NCBI GenBank assembly: GCA_020725335.1
Contig: DYFF01000006.1
Location: forward strand, 54,566-118,565
Direction of reading: 5' to 3'
Length of the DNA stretch: 64,000 bases
Source of the DNA: Thermodesulfovibrio sp.
Lineage (GTDB): Bacteria; Nitrospirota; Thermodesulfovibrionia; Thermodesulfovibrionales; Thermodesulfovibrionaceae
In this document: piece after piece, positions 37,626 to 47,554 of the stretch
How the letters are laid out: the number at the start of each line of letters is the position of its first letter
Numbering within the stretch: the stretch's first letter is position 1
The notes under the pieces: model-generated
What the model was told of the DNA's origin: nothing
Databases searched by the model: none
Seen by the model: the letters and a program-made list of their open reading frames with translations, nothing else
Position numbers and translations under genes: made by a program

Positions 37626-37874
37626 TTACAGGTCTAAAACTTTCTTTAAATTTTCTTCATCGAATCCAACGGTTGCTTTTTCCACAACCACAGTAGGAAA
37701 AGTTTCTTGAGGGTTTATTTTTTTCAGTTCCTTGAGGGCAACCCACTGTTCCCCGCTGTCAAGAATATCTACCTCAATGGTCTCATATTGAATATTATTA
37801 TTATTAAGAAATTCTTTAACTTTTTTGCACACAGGGCAGGTACTTAAAGAATAAAGTTTTACTTTTCTAAGCAT
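37626..37874 (-). CDS. Glutaredoxin-like redox protein
   Basis: This 82-residue thioredoxin-fold protein has the active site CPVCKK near residue 14 and the cis-Pro segment FPTVVVEK. The CPxC site and the short length resemble NrdH or glutaredoxin-like proteins. It lies directly before the ferredoxin:thioredoxin reductase gene, so it may be the electron acceptor of that enzyme. It overlaps the upstream hypothetical gene by 8 nt. Confidence 0.85.
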   Translation of the reverse strand: MLRKVKLYSLSTCPVCKKVKEFLNNNNIQYETIEVDILDSGEQWVALKELKKINPQETFPTVVVEKATVGFDEENLKKVLDL

Positions 37875-38220
37875 TGCCAGACCTCTTTCTATCTTTATTA
37901 AAAGTATTATTTAAAGTAGCTTCAATGTCCTCTAACATCTCAAAATTAGCATTCCTTATACGTTCTAAGGGCAATCCTATCATTTTTGCCAGTTCTTCAA
38001 AAGGTATTTTGGAAACATAACAAAGTTCAGCAATTAAAATTTTCAATGCGTCATCTTCTATGAAGGCCTTAAGCTCACTGTCTGCTACACTTACATTATC
38101 AATTGCTTCTTGAAATGTCATCCCATTTTTTATGTTAATTAAAATTTCATTTATGGCTTTTTCATAAATAATATTTTCTTCATCAGAGTATTCACGGTAA
38201 ACAAAATCAAAATCTTTCAT
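37867..38220 (-). CDS. Hypothetical protein, possible HTH
   Basis: I do not recognise this 117-residue protein. It is acidic and mostly helical. The segment IPFEELAKMIGLPLERIRNANFEML could form a helix-turn-helix, and the middle resembles part of a small adaptor. It overlaps the DciA-like gene by 14 nt and the glutaredoxin-like gene by 8 nt, so it is firmly within the operon and likely real. No function can be given. Confidence 0.62.
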   Translation of the reverse strand: MKDFDFVYREYSDEENIIYEKAINEILINIKNGMTFQEAIDNVSVADSELKAFIEDDALKILIAELCYVSKIPFEELAKMIGLPLERIRNANFEMLEDIEATLNNTFNKDRKRSGNA

Positions 38221-38671
38221 GATTTTCTCCTTTAATTATTCTGTTAATATTTTCTAAATGTTTGCGTATTAAATTTTTAATAACTAACTTCATTTCATCA
38301 TCATTGACTTTCTTTACAATATCGTTAATCCATTGTTCCTGTTGTTTTGATATGTTAATATTTTCATAATCTCTATTGTTTTTTTGTTTTGAATTATAAA
38401 TTCTTCCAAATTTAAATTCTACATCTTTTATTCCGTAAGGAAAGAGCTTATTAATAAAATCTTCTTTAAACATCTTAAGTTCATTAAGCCAAGCATGAGA
38501 ACTCACAATAACATATAAACAACCTTCTTTTATCTCTTTAGGATATGTATAATCTCTCAAAGGAGAAGAAAAGATTTCACTCCATTTTTTTCTCAATAAT
38601 TTTAATTTAACAGCATCCTCAATACCTAAAGTATTAAATAAAGAAGGTAATACAACTCCTATTTGTCGCAT
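38207..38671 (-). CDS. DciA-like (DUF721) protein
   Basis: The N-terminal part matches the DUF721/DciA domain: a conserved W in LLRKKWSEIFSSPLRDYTYPKEIKEGCLYVIVSSHAWLNELKMF. DciA loads or opens the replicative helicase DnaB in bacteria that lack DnaC or DnaI. The C-terminal 60 residues are charged and variable, as usual in this family. The length is 154. It lies 5 nt after rpmB. Confidence 0.75.
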   Translation of the reverse strand: MRQIGVVLPSLFNTLGIEDAVKLKLLRKKWSEIFSSPLRDYTYPKEIKEGCLYVIVSSHAWLNELKMFKEDFINKLFPYGIKDVEFKFGRIYNSKQKNNRDYENINISKQQEQWINDIVKKVNDDEMKLVIKNLIRKHLENINRIIKGENHERF

Positions 38672-38676
38672 AACAA

Positions 38677-38865
38677 TTATACTGCTTTTTTAACTAAACC
38701 AGATCTTAAACATCTTGTGCATACATGAACTCTTCTTGGTCCAGATTCAGTAATAATCTTCATTCTTTGAAGATTTGGTAAGAAATATCTCTTGGTTTTG
38801 TTATTTGCATGACTGACATTCTGACCAACAACCTTTTTTTTACCACAAACATAACAGCTTGCCAT
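38677..38865 (-). CDS. rpmB: 50S ribosomal protein L28
   Basis: L28 is a small basic protein of the large ribosomal subunit. [23 protein letters not shown] and the later CTRCLRSG give two CxxC pairs, so this is a zinc-binding L28 of 62 residues. A GGAGGT ribosome site precedes the ATG. It is transcribed divergently from infB across an 82-bp gap. Confidence 0.94.
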   Translation of the reverse strand: MASCYVCGKKKVVGQNVSHANNKTKRYFLPNLQRMKIITESGPRRVHVCTRCLRSGLVKKAV

Positions 38866-38947
38866 TTTACCTCCTTTGAATTTGCATATACTTATTTATT
38901 TATGATAACATTTTATTGATTTGTAAACAAGGAGGGAAGGCTTACTT

Positions 38948-41218
38948 ATGTCCGATAAAGCTGTAAGGAGCATTGAATTAGCTAAACAATTAGGAGTTAA
39001 ATCCGTAGAAATAGTAAAAATAATTGAACAAATAAGAAATGTTCAATTTAAAAAAGGAACAACTAACATAAAAATAGAGGCTGAAGAAATTGAAAAAGTA
39101 AAAGAAGCTCTTAAACCCTCAGAAAAAAAAGAAATCACGCAACTACCTGAAACAGCAAAAAAAGAGGAAAAGATTGAGAAAGAGAAAACGAAAATTGAAA
39201 AACAGGAAATTATAGAAAAAACACCAACATTAGAAGAAGAAATAAAAATAGAAGAAGATGAAGAGATTACTCTGCCAGGTAGATTTAAAAAAGAGATTTC
39301 TTTTGAAAAGATTGAAAAAATTAAGCCTAAACCTGTATTAACAAAAATTCCACCGAAAAAATTTGAGCCTAAAAAATGGCTTGATCTCAAAGAGCAAAAA
39401 AAACATAAAGAGAAAAATAAAAAAGAAGAACCTATTCCTGTCCCAATAACAGCACCAAGAAAGAAATCTATTAAGTTCCAAGAGGGAACAACAGTTAAAG
39501 AATTTGCAGAACTGATAGGACAAAAAGTTGCCGATGTAATAAAAAAATTCATAGAACTCGGCTATATGCCAACTATTAATCAACCAGTTGATCCTGATGC
39601 TGCAGTTCTTGTAGCTGAAAGTTTTGGTATAAAAGTTGAACAGTCTCAAACACAAGAGATTGACGTTATTGAAGAAGAATTAGAAGATGCTCCTGAAACA
39701 CTTCAACCAAGGCCTCCTATAGTAACAGTCATGGGTCATGTAGACCATGGTAAAACATCCCTTCTTGATGCTATAAGAAAAACTAAAGTTATTGAGCAAG
39801 AAGCAGGGGGAATTACTCAGCATATAGGTGCTTATAAGGTAACATTGCAAGGTAAAGACATAACCTTTCTCGATACTCCAGGTCATGAAGCTTTCACAGC
39901 TTTGAGGGCAAGAGGAGCGAAAGTAACTGATATTGTTGTATTAGTTGTAGCTGCAGATGACGGAGTTATGCCACAAACTATAGAAGCAATAAATCATGCT
40001 AAAGCTGCAGGAGTTCCGATTATTGTAGCAGTAAATAAAATAGATAAACCTGAAGCCAATCCTCAAAGAGTAAGAACTCAACTAAGTGATTACGGAGTTA
40101 TTCCTGAGGAATGGGGTGGACAAAATATATTTGTTGATATATCAGCTAAAAAACAAATTGGCATCGAGAACCTTCTTGAAATGATACTCCTTCAGGCGGA
40201 AATCATGGAACTTAAAGCAAATCCAAATAAACCTGCAAGAGGAACAATTATTGAATCAAGACTTGACAAAGGTAGAGGTCCTGTAGCAACAGTAATAGTT
40301 CAAAGTGGAACATTAAAAATTGGAGACGCCTTTGTTGCTGGAACAACTTATGGTAAAGTGAGAGCTTTAAATGACGATACAGGGAAAAGAATTAATTTAG
40401 CTCCACCTGCAACACCTGTAGAGGTAGTAGGTTTTGAGGAGGTTCCTCAAGCTGGAGATAGTTTTATTGTAGTAGAAGATGAGAAAGTTGCAAGACAAAT
40501 AGCTAATTTAAGAGCACAAAAGAAAAGACTTGCAGAAATACAACGCGCTCAGAAGATAACTCTTCACGATATTTATGAAAAAATTAAAGAAGGAGAGGTT
40601 AAAGACCTTAATTTAATAATCAAAGGAGATGTGCAAGGCTCTATTGAAGCTTTAAAGAAGGCTGTAGAAGAAATTGTTCACCCAGAAGTTAAGGTAAAAG
40701 TAATTCATGTAGCAGTGGGAGGTATTACAGAAAGTGATGTAAACTTAGCAGCAACAGCAAATGCTATTATAATTGGGTTTAACGTAAGACCAGAGCCAAA
40801 AGCTCAGGAATTAGCAGAACAACTCGGAGTTGACATAAAGCTATACAGTATTATTTATGAAGTAATTGATGATGTTAAAAAAGCCTTAGTAGGAATGTTA
40901 CAACCAGAAATAAAAGAAAAAGTACTTGGAAGAGCTGAAGTAAGGGCTGTATTTAGAATTTCAAAGATTGGTACTGTAGCTGGGTGTTATGTCTTGAACG
41001 GTATAATATCAAGAGCAAGCGATGGAATTAGAGTGATAAGAGATAATATAGTTGTATATGAAGGGAAAATTAGTTCATTGAAAAGATTTAAAGAAGATGT
41101 TAGAGAAGTTCAAGCGGGTTATGAATGTGGACTAACTATAGAAAACTTTAATGATTTGAAAGAAGGAGATATTCTCGAAAACTACGTTTTAGAAAAAATT
41201 CAAGCCAAAGGATTTTAA
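38948..41218 (+). CDS. infB: Translation initiation factor IF-2
   Basis: IF-2 is the GTPase that positions fMet-tRNA on the ribosome. An N-terminal IF2_N domain (residues 1-55) is followed by a Lys/Glu-rich linker to about 170 and a second IF2_N segment ([19 protein letters not shown]). The G domain carries [17 protein letters not shown] and NKIDKP. The beta-barrel and C-terminal domains follow. The length of 756 residues is on the short side. AAGGAGGG precedes the ATG. It begins an operon with rbfA, which starts directly after its stop. Confidence 0.97.
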   Translation: MSDKAVRSIELAKQLGVKSVEIVKIIEQIRNVQFKKGTTNIKIEAEEIEKVKEALKPSEKKEITQLPETAKKEEKIEKEKTKIEKQEIIEKTPTLEEEIKIEEDEEITLPGRFKKEISFEKIEKIKPKPVLTKIPPKKFEPKKWLDLKEQKKHKEKNKKEEPIPVPITAPRKKSIKFQEGTTVKEFAELIGQKVADVIKKFIELGYMPTINQPVDPDAAVLVAESFGIKVEQSQTQEIDVIEEELEDAPETLQPRPPIVTVMGHVDHGKTSLLDAIRKTKVIEQEAGGITQHIGAYKVTLQGKDITFLDTPGHEAFTALRARGAKVTDIVVLVVAADDGVMPQTIEAINHAKAAGVPIIVAVNKIDKPEANPQRVRTQLSDYGVIPEEWGGQNIFVDISAKKQIGIENLLEMILLQAEIMELKANPNKPARGTIIESRLDKGRGPVATVIVQSGTLKIGDAFVAGTTYGKVRALNDDTGKRINLAPPATPVEVVGFEEVPQAGDSFIVVEDEKVARQIANLRAQKKRLAEIQRAQKITLHDIYEKIKEGEVKDLNLIIKGDVQGSIEALKKAVEEIVHPEVKVKVIHVAVGGITESDVNLAATANAIIIGFNVRPEPKAQELAEQLGVDIKLYSIIYEVIDDVKKALVGMLQPEIKEKVLGRAEVRAVFRISKIGTVAGCYVLNGIISRASDGIRVIRDNIVVYEGKISSLKRFKEDVREVQAGYECGLTIENFNDLKEGDILENYVLEKIQAKGF

Positions 41219-41575
41219 ATGCATCCTTATAAAAGGTCACAAAGACTTAGCATACTTCTAAAAGAAGAAGTAGCTGATATAGTGCTTCATAAAATCAAAG
41301 ACCCACGCTTAGGTTTCATTACTATAACAGATGTAGAACTTTCTGATGACCTAAGAGTAGCGAAAGTATTTATATCTGTATTAAAAGAGGAAGATAAAGA
41401 AATTTCTCTTCAAATTCTAAATGAAGCAAAAGGCTTTGTAAGAGGAGAGATTGCTAAAAGATTAAGAATTAAAATCATACCCACCTTTGAATTTTTATAT
41501 GACCAATCAATAGAGAGAGGATTTAGAATTGATAAACTTTTAAAGGAAATTAAAAAAACTTCGGAGGGGAATTGA
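41219..41575 (+). CDS. rbfA: Ribosome-binding factor A
   Basis: RbfA is a 30S maturation factor with a KH-type fold. YKRSQRLSILLKEEVADIVLHKIKDPRLGFITITDVELSDDLRVAKVFIS is the typical N-terminal half. The length of 118 residues is normal. It follows infB without a gap and overlaps the DHH-phosphoesterase start by 4 nt, the common infB-rbfA-nrnA order. Confidence 0.95.
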   Translation: MHPYKRSQRLSILLKEEVADIVLHKIKDPRLGFITITDVELSDDLRVAKVFISVLKEEDKEISLQILNEAKGFVRGEIAKRLRIKIIPTFEFLYDQSIERGFRIDKLLKEIKKTSEGN

Positions 41576-42549
41576 TTCCTCCAAAGGAAATAATTGATAC
41601 TATTGAAAAAGAAAATAGTTTTCTCATATTAACTCATTCAACTCCTGATGGAGACGCTTTAGGTTCATCCTTAGCCTTAAAATTCTTTCTTGAAAAATTA
41701 AACAAAAAAGTAGAATTTTTCACTGAAAAACCTATTCCTATTCAATATAGATTTCTTCCCGGAATTAACTCCATTAAAGATTTAAACACCTTATCAGTTG
41801 AAAACTTAGATGTTTTAATACTCGTTGACTGCAATAAAACAAATAGAGTTAGTTATGAAAGGGAAATTTTAAAAAAAATTGAGCTCTTTTCTGGAAAAAG
41901 AATAGTCATAGACCATCATATAACAGATAAGGAAGATGAAAAATCGCTAAAATGGATAGACCACCAAAAAGCAGCTACAGGCATATTAATATATTATTTA
42001 ATTAAAAATATGAAGGGAGAGTTAAACGAAGAAATTGCTTATAACCTCTATACTGCGCTCATAGTAGATACAGGTAACTTTCAATTTGATAACACAACAG
42101 AAGAGGTCTTCTTGATTGCCAGAGAACTTGTAAAAGCAGGAGCAAAACCTTCGTATATATATGAACAATGTTTTGAATCTTGGGGTGAAAGTAGATTTAA
42201 GCTTTTCCTAAAAATGTTGAATAATTTAGAGCTGTTACCCCCTTTAGCAATCTCATATATATTAAAAGAAGATTTTCAAGAAACTCATACAACAGAATCT
42301 GATACTGAAAGATTTGTAGAATTCATAAGGATTCTAAGGGATATAAACTTAACAGCTCTTTTTAGAGAAATAGAGAAAGACTTCATCAAAGTTAGCCTTA
42401 GATCAAAGGGAAATATTGATGTAAGCGTTATCGCAAGGGAATTTGGTGGAGGAGGACATAAGAACGCTTCAGGCTATAGAATGAAAGGTTCTATCAGGGA
42501 TGCTCGAGCCCAACTATTAGAGAAACTTAAAAAATATAAATTGCTATGA
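41572..42549 (+). CDS. nrnA: DHH-family oligoribonuclease / pAp phosphatase
   Basis: NrnA-type enzymes degrade nano-RNA and dephosphorylate pAp. The DHH domain has THSTPDGDALGSS, VDCNKTNR and VIDHHITDKED; the C-terminal DHHA1 domain has GGGGHKNASGY. The length of 325 residues is normal. The start is TTG at 41572 with GGAGGGG upstream, overlapping the rbfA stop. Some relatives hydrolyse cyclic dinucleotides, but those are longer. Confidence 0.9.
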   Translation: MIPPKEIIDTIEKENSFLILTHSTPDGDALGSSLALKFFLEKLNKKVEFFTEKPIPIQYRFLPGINSIKDLNTLSVENLDVLILVDCNKTNRVSYEREILKKIELFSGKRIVIDHHITDKEDEKSLKWIDHQKAATGILIYYLIKNMKGELNEEIAYNLYTALIVDTGNFQFDNTTEEVFLIARELVKAGAKPSYIYEQCFESWGESRFKLFLKMLNNLELLPPLAISYILKEDFQETHTTESDTERFVEFIRILRDINLTALFREIEKDFIKVSLRSKGNIDVSVIAREFGGGGHKNASGYRMKGSIRDARAQLLEKLKKYKLL

Positions 42550-42558
42550 AACCTTATT

Positions 42559-43326
42559 ATGGGTAAAATCATAGCTATAGCAAGCCAAAAAGGCGGAGTA
42601 GGAAAAACAACAACTGCTATTAATCTTTCTGCATCATTAGCTTTTGAAGGCAAAAAAATACTTATAATTGATTCTGACCCTCAAGCAAGTTTAACAAGTG
42701 GATTAGGAATGCGTAAAAATGGTACTCCTATAAAAGGACTATATGAAGTGTATTCAGGTAAAGCTTCTATCGAAGAATCTATGTACAAAGTTATGAATAA
42801 TTTATACCTAATTCCCTCACGTATAGATTTATTTATGGCAGAACTTGATATATATGATACTGAAGAAAGGGAGAAAATCCTAAAAGTCCTTTTGAGTGAG
42901 TACACTGAAGAATTCGACTATATATTTATAGACTGCCCACCATCATTCTCTTTCTTGACCCTATGCTCTCTTGTAGCAGCTAATTCTGTAATTATTCCTG
43001 TGCAATGTGAACACTTTGCTCTGGAAGCTTTAAGAATTTTTATAAAACTCCTCTGGAGAATAAAAGCTAATTTCAATGAACATCTTGAATTAGAAGGCAT
43101 TCTTCTTACGATGTTTAGCAAGCACTTAACTCTGAGTAGAACTATTGCAGAAGATGTAAAGAGAGTATTTCGTTCAAAAACTTTTACTACTACTATTCCA
43201 AGGAATATAGCGCTATCAGAAGCCTCAATGAATGGTAAACCAGCAATTATTTATGCTCCGAATGCTGCGGGAACTTTAGCTTATATTGAACTTGCAAAAG
43301 AAATTCTTAAAAAACATAATAATTAA
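42559..43326 (+). CDS. ParA/MinD-type ATPase (orphan)
   Basis: The deviant Walker A KGGVGKTT lies at residues 11-18, followed by [13 protein letters not shown] and [15 protein letters not shown], typical of ParA/Soj. The length of 255 residues is normal. It has no ParB next to it and no plasmid or partition site is evident; the neighbours are nrnA and rpsO. ParA-like orphans may position other cargo such as chemoreceptors or carboxysomes. A ribosome site is not obvious, so coupling to nrnA 9 nt upstream is likely. Confidence 0.85.
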   Translation: MGKIIAIASQKGGVGKTTTAINLSASLAFEGKKILIIDSDPQASLTSGLGMRKNGTPIKGLYEVYSGKASIEESMYKVMNNLYLIPSRIDLFMAELDIYDTEEREKILKVLLSEYTEEFDYIFIDCPPSFSFLTLCSLVAANSVIIPVQCEHFALEALRIFIKLLWRIKANFNEHLELEGILLTMFSKHLTLSRTIAEDVKRVFRSKTFTTTIPRNIALSEASMNGKPAIIYAPNAAGTLAYIELAKEILKKHNN

Positions 43327-43449
43327 TCTTAATCTTAAAAAGCTTCAAAATCCTTAGGCAAATTAGATTTTAATATCCAAAACTTTACTAAACTCCTTAA
43401 TTTATGTTAATTTTTAAAATTAATTCTTATACGAAAGGTGGTGATACTG

Positions 43450-43719
43450 ATGGGTATATCAACAGAAAGGAAAAAAGAAATAATCGAGAGTTTTAAAACT
43501 CATCCTACAGACACTGGCTCACCGGAAGTTCAAATTGCTTTAATGACTGAGAGGATAGTTTATCTTACAGAACATTTCAAAACCCACAAAAAAGACCATC
43601 ACTCAAGAAGAGGTCTTTTAAAGTTAGTTGCACAAAGAAGAAAACTCTTAAATTACTTAAAGAAAGCTGACAAAGAAAGGTACAATAAAATTCTCGAAAG
43701 ACTTAGTCTCAGAAAATAA
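43450..43719 (+). CDS. rpsO: 30S ribosomal protein S15
   Basis: S15 binds the central domain of 16S rRNA. Residues [17 protein letters not shown] and the [20 protein letters not shown] block are conserved. The ATG at 43450 gives the standard 89-residue protein; the frame is open from a GTG at 43438, but AAAGGTGGTGA covers that codon as the ribosome site. rpsO lies directly before pnp, the order seen in many bacteria. Confidence 0.96.
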   Translation: MGISTERKKEIIESFKTHPTDTGSPEVQIALMTERIVYLTEHFKTHKKDHHSRRGLLKLVAQRRKLLNYLKKADKERYNKILERLSLRK

Positions 43720-43740
43720 AATTAAATTAAAGAGGTGTTG

Positions 43741-45861
43741 GTGGAAGTAGAAATTGAATTAAAAGGAAAAAAGCTCTTCTTAGAGACTGGATTTTTAGCA
43801 AAACAAGCCGATGGGTCTGTAGTAATAAAATATGGTGATACTCATGTTCTATGCACAGTAGTATCTGAAAAAACTCAGAAGGAAAATTTAGATTTTGTCC
43901 CTTTAACTATTGATTATCAGGAAAAAGCATACGCTGCAGGTAAAATTCCCGGAGGATTTTTCAAAAGAGAAGGAAAACCAACTGATAGAGAAGTTCTTAT
44001 TTCTCGGCTAATTGATAGGCCTATAAGACCTCTATTCTCAGAAGGATTTAATTTTGAGACTCAAGGCATAGCTTCTGTTTTATCCTATGGAGATGAAAAT
44101 ATTGCAGATATTTTAAGCATAATTGGAATATCGGCAGCCCTAACTATATCTGATATTCCTTTTGAAGGACCTGTTGGTGCAGTAAGAGTAGGAAGAATAG
44201 GCGACACATTTATTATAAATCCAGAGAATGAAGAAATTGAAAAAAGTGATATCAATCTTGTTGTAGCAGGGACTGAAAAAGCTGTCACTATGGTAGAAGG
44301 TGGAGGGAATGAGATATCGGAAGAAACTCTAACAGAAGCACTAAAATTTGCCCATGAACATATAAAACAAATAGTAGAGGTTCAGAAGGAACTACAAAGA
44401 AAAGCCGGGAAAGAAAAGAAAAAATTAGAAGAAAAAGAAGAAAAAACATCATTAAAAGAAGCTGTCCTCAAAATTGTTGCAGATAGATTGGAAAATGCCC
44501 TTTTTATTAAAAGTAAATTAGAAAGACATCAAGCTATTAATGAGCTTTTAAATGAAGCAATTACTTCCCTAAACACTGAAGATGTTAAAAGAGAAATCTA
44601 TAATGATACTACAAAGGATTTAACTTTAGAAATAAGCAAAATTTTTGAAAAAATTTTAGAATCCACAATTCGTCAAAATATAATAGAAAAAGGATTAAGA
44701 GTTGACGGTAGGAAACCTGACGAAATTAGAGATATTACTTGTAAAATAGGAATCCTTCCAAGAGTTCATGGCTCAGCAATATTCACAAGAGGAGAAACTC
44801 AAGCTCTTGTAGCAACCACATTAGGAACATCAGAAGACGAACAAAAAATTGATTCCTTAGAAGGCGAGGCTTTTAAAACCTTTATGCTTCATTATAATTT
44901 TTTACCTTTTAGTGTGGGAGAGGTAAAACCTCTTAGAGGACCGGGTAGAAGAGAGATAGGACATGGGTATCTGGCTGAAAGAGCATTAAGTTATGTTATC
45001 CCTTCAAAAGAACAATTTCCATATACAATAAGAGTGGTATCTGATATTCTTGAATCTAATGGCTCTTCCTCTATGGCAACTGTATGTGGTGCAACTCTGT
45101 CCTTAATGGATGCTGGAGTGCCCATAAAAGCCCCTGTTGCAGGTGTTGCTATGGGATTAATTCAGGAAAAGGATAAAACTGTAATTCTTACAGACATACT
45201 TGGCATGGAAGACCACTATGGAGATATGGATTTCAAGGTAGCAGGTACAGAAAAGGGAATTACAGCTTTTCAGATGGATGTTAAAATTTCAGGTATTAGT
45301 TATGAAATCTTCGGAGAAGCACTACAACAAGCAAAAAAAGCAAGACTGCATATATTACAAAAAATGGCAGAAGTAATATCAGAACCTAAAAGAGAACTCT
45401 CACCTTTTGCTCCGAGGATTTATAAATTACAAGTGAGACCTGAAAAAATAAGAGATATCATTGGAGTTGGTGGTAAAGTAATTAAAGGCATTATTGAAGA
45501 AACAGGAGTCAAGATTGACATTCAGGATAAAGAAGGCATAGTCAAAATAGCTTCTACAAACGAATCTTCTGCTCTTAAGGCCATTGAAATTATAAAAGGC
45601 ATTACGCAGGAAGCAGAAGTGGGAAGAATTTATATGGGTAAAGTATCGAAAATTGTAGATTTTGGAGCATTTGTAGAAATACTTCCTGGAGTCGAAGGAC
45701 TATTACATATATCCCAGATTGCTGAAAAGCGAATTCAAAAGGTTACTGATGTTTTGAAATTGGGTGAACAAGTTCCTGTTAAAGTCATTGAAATTGATGA
45801 ACAAGGAAGGGCTCGTTTAAGCAGAAAAGAAGCCTTGAGAGAAATAGAAAATAAAGCCTAA
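43741..45861 (+). CDS. pnp: Polyribonucleotide nucleotidyltransferase
   Basis: PNPase is a phosphorolytic 3'-5' exoribonuclease of the RNA degradosome. Two RNase PH-like domains are visible (GDTHVLCTVVSEK, GGFFKREGKPTDREVLISRLIDRP; later RGETQALVATTLGT and LRGPGRREIGHGYLAERAL), then a KH domain (IGVGGKVIKGIIEETG) and an S1 domain (YMGKVSKIVDFGAFVEILPGVEGLLHIS). The start is GTG at 43741, 5 nt after AGAGG; GTG and TTG codons at 43735-43740 are alternatives. The length of 706 residues is normal. Confidence 0.96.
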   Translation: MEVEIELKGKKLFLETGFLAKQADGSVVIKYGDTHVLCTVVSEKTQKENLDFVPLTIDYQEKAYAAGKIPGGFFKREGKPTDREVLISRLIDRPIRPLFSEGFNFETQGIASVLSYGDENIADILSIIGISAALTISDIPFEGPVGAVRVGRIGDTFIINPENEEIEKSDINLVVAGTEKAVTMVEGGGNEISEETLTEALKFAHEHIKQIVEVQKELQRKAGKEKKKLEEKEEKTSLKEAVLKIVADRLENALFIKSKLERHQAINELLNEAITSLNTEDVKREIYNDTTKDLTLEISKIFEKILESTIRQNIIEKGLRVDGRKPDEIRDITCKIGILPRVHGSAIFTRGETQALVATTLGTSEDEQKIDSLEGEAFKTFMLHYNFLPFSVGEVKPLRGPGRREIGHGYLAERALSYVIPSKEQFPYTIRVVSDILESNGSSSMATVCGATLSLMDAGVPIKAPVAGVAMGLIQEKDKTVILTDILGMEDHYGDMDFKVAGTEKGITAFQMDVKISGISYEIFGEALQQAKKARLHILQKMAEVISEPKRELSPFAPRIYKLQVRPEKIRDIIGVGGKVIKGIIEETGVKIDIQDKEGIVKIASTNESSALKAIEIIKGITQEAEVGRIYMGKVSKIVDFGAFVEILPGVEGLLHISQIAEKRIQKVTDVLKLGEQVPVKVIEIDEQGRARLSRKEALREIENKA

Positions 45862-45872
45862 AAATAACTGTA

Positions 45873-47102
45873 ATGCCAAAAAAAATTTATCTTTCTTCTG
45901 GGATTCCATTAATCGTTCATAAACTTAATAATTTCCACTCCTTTGTTTTAGGGATATGGATTAAGCATGGTTCTCGTCATGAACCTCAGCATAAAAACGG
46001 ACTTTCCCATTTTATTGAACATCTTTTTTTTCAGGGCACTAAAAAAAGAACGGCTAAGCAAATATCTCTTGAAATAGATTCAATTGGTGGCGATTTAAAT
46101 GCCTTTACTGCTCGAGAATTTACAGCTTTGTATATAAAGAGCTTAAAAAATAACCTTTCTAAATCTGTCGAATTAATTACAGATATTTTTTCAAATCCAC
46201 TATTTCCAGAAAAAGAGATTGAAAAAGAACGGGCTATTATAATGGATGAAATAAGAATGATAAATGATAATCCTGAAGAACTTGTCCACGACTTATTCAT
46301 GGAAAAATCTTTTGAAAATAGTTTGGGATTGCCCATATTAGGAAAAGAAAATACGGTAAAAAAAATAACGAGGGAGGATATAATTCAGTGTTTTAGAGAT
46401 TATTATGGGGCGAATAACTGTTTGATTAGTTGTGCCGGAAATTTCGAGATAAATACCCTTATTGATGAACTTGAAAAAAACCTTACTAAAAGAAAAGCCT
46501 ATCAACCTTCTAATAAAGAAAAAAAGATAAAATTTTCTTCTGGTATCCATGTCTTTCAAAGAGACCTAAGCGAAGTTCATCTTTGCTTAGGATTTCAAGC
46601 GGTTCCATTCAAACATAAGGATAGACAAGCAATTACTTTACTAAACTGTATAGTAGGGGGAAGTGTTAGTTCAAGACTTTTTCAAGAAATTAGAGAAAAA
46701 AGAGGATTGGCATATAATATTTATTCTTTTATATCTTTTTATTCAGATGCAGGAATTTTTGGAATATACACAGCTTGTGAAGCATCTAAAATTAACAAGA
46801 TTATAAAAATAATTAACTCTACTTTAAAAAAACTGGATAATATAAAAGAAGAAGAGCTTGAAAGAGCAAAAACTCAGATGATTTCTCAAATTTTATATTC
46901 CTCCGAATCGCCCTCCTCTATTATGCAAAACCTTGCCTATCAGGATATTTATTTAGGGGGAATTTATAAAATAAGGGAACAAATATCTCAGATTAACTCT
47001 CTTACTATGAATGACATACAGAAAGTAAAAGATTATATTTTTAATGAAGAATTTTCATTGACACTTTTAGGTCCAATAGATAAAAAACAACTTGATATTT
47101 AA
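45873..47102 (+). CDS. M16 family zinc metallopeptidase
   Basis: The inverted zinc motif H46-F-I-E49-H50 in GLSHFIEHLFFQGT and the downstream Glu in the E-ERAIIMDEIRM region mark a processing-peptidase-like M16 enzyme. A C-terminal half with RGLAYNIYSFISFYSDAGIFGIYTAC is the usual second domain. The length of 409 residues matches bacterial M16B proteins, which often follow pnp, as here with an 11-nt gap. The substrate is unknown. Confidence 0.9.
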   Translation: MPKKIYLSSGIPLIVHKLNNFHSFVLGIWIKHGSRHEPQHKNGLSHFIEHLFFQGTKKRTAKQISLEIDSIGGDLNAFTAREFTALYIKSLKNNLSKSVELITDIFSNPLFPEKEIEKERAIIMDEIRMINDNPEELVHDLFMEKSFENSLGLPILGKENTVKKITREDIIQCFRDYYGANNCLISCAGNFEINTLIDELEKNLTKRKAYQPSNKEKKIKFSSGIHVFQRDLSEVHLCLGFQAVPFKHKDRQAITLLNCIVGGSVSSRLFQEIREKRGLAYNIYSFISFYSDAGIFGIYTACEASKINKIIKIINSTLKKLDNIKEEELERAKTQMISQILYSSESPSSIMQNLAYQDIYLGGIYKIREQISQINSLTMNDIQKVKDYIFNEEFSLTLLGPIDKKQLDI

Positions 47103-47512
47103 GGTTGATTCCATCTGTCTTTTCCTCTACCTCGCCATTTAGGTTTCATATGGTGATCTTCTCTGAAAGAATAAATTTTTCCCTTTGATATATTTTGAAT
47201 TGACCTTGCAAAGATAAAAAGTTCTCCTTTTTTTGAAAAAAACTTTGCTCCATTAACTACTATATCATCACCGAGTTTAAGATCTATTTTTTCCTGCTCA
47301 ATATACCAGCTTGGAGCAGTCAAAACATTATAAATTTTATCTTTTTGTAAAACGCCTATAACCACAGGTCCTTGATGCTTCTGAATAATCTCAACTATTT
47401 TCCCTCTAATAGCGACCTCAGTATTAGGGTCATAGCTTTCATGCCATTCCTGAGCATAGGCAACTGTATTAATAAATAAAATTGCAAACATTAAAAATAT
47501 ACTCCATTTCAT
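47099..47512 (-). CDS. Hypothetical exported protein
   Basis: I do not recognise this protein. From the ATG at 47512 a signal peptide (MKWSIFLMFAILFINTVAYAQ) leads to a mature part of about 115 residues. VAIRGKIVEIIQKHQGPVVIGVLQKDKIYNVLTAPSWYIEQEKIDLKLGDDIVVNGAKFF reads like an OB-fold beta-barrel. The C-terminus is basic and rich in Trp, Arg and Lys. The neighbours are small exported Spy-like proteins, so it likely belongs to the same periplasmic group. The start at 47539 in the longer frame is less likely. Confidence 0.68.
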   Translation of the reverse strand: MKWSIFLMFAILFINTVAYAQEWHESYDPNTEVAIRGKIVEIIQKHQGPVVIGVLQKDKIYNVLTAPSWYIEQEKIDLKLGDDIVVNGAKFFSKKGELFIFARSIQNISKGKIYSFREDHHMKPKWRGRGKDRWNQP

Positions 47513-47525
47513 TATTGCAATCCTT

Positions 47526-47553
47526 AAAAAGGGGGGCAAAAGCCCCCTGTTTT
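47526..47553 (-). terminator. Rho-independent terminator between exported-protein genes
   Basis: GGGGGC (47532-47537) and GCCCCC (47542-47547) form a 6-bp GC stem with an AAAA loop. The minus-strand transcript continues as C-UUUUU, and the plus strand also has a T-run, so it may work in both directions. It follows the stop of the 47.6-kb gene. Confidence 0.75.
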
Positions 47554-47554
47554 T

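Noticed and set aside
39080..39440. Repetitive A/G-rich tract suggesting a tandem repeat.
   Set aside because: It is the low-complexity linker of IF-2, normal for that protein.
39043..39552. Minus-strand ORF of 169 codons over infB.
   Set aside because: It is the antisense of the Lys/Glu-rich linker of IF-2, which yields a Ser/Phe-rich artefact.
43327..43449. Leader of rpsO as a riboswitch or S15 autoregulatory structure.
   Set aside because: No clear stem or pseudoknot could be recognised by eye.
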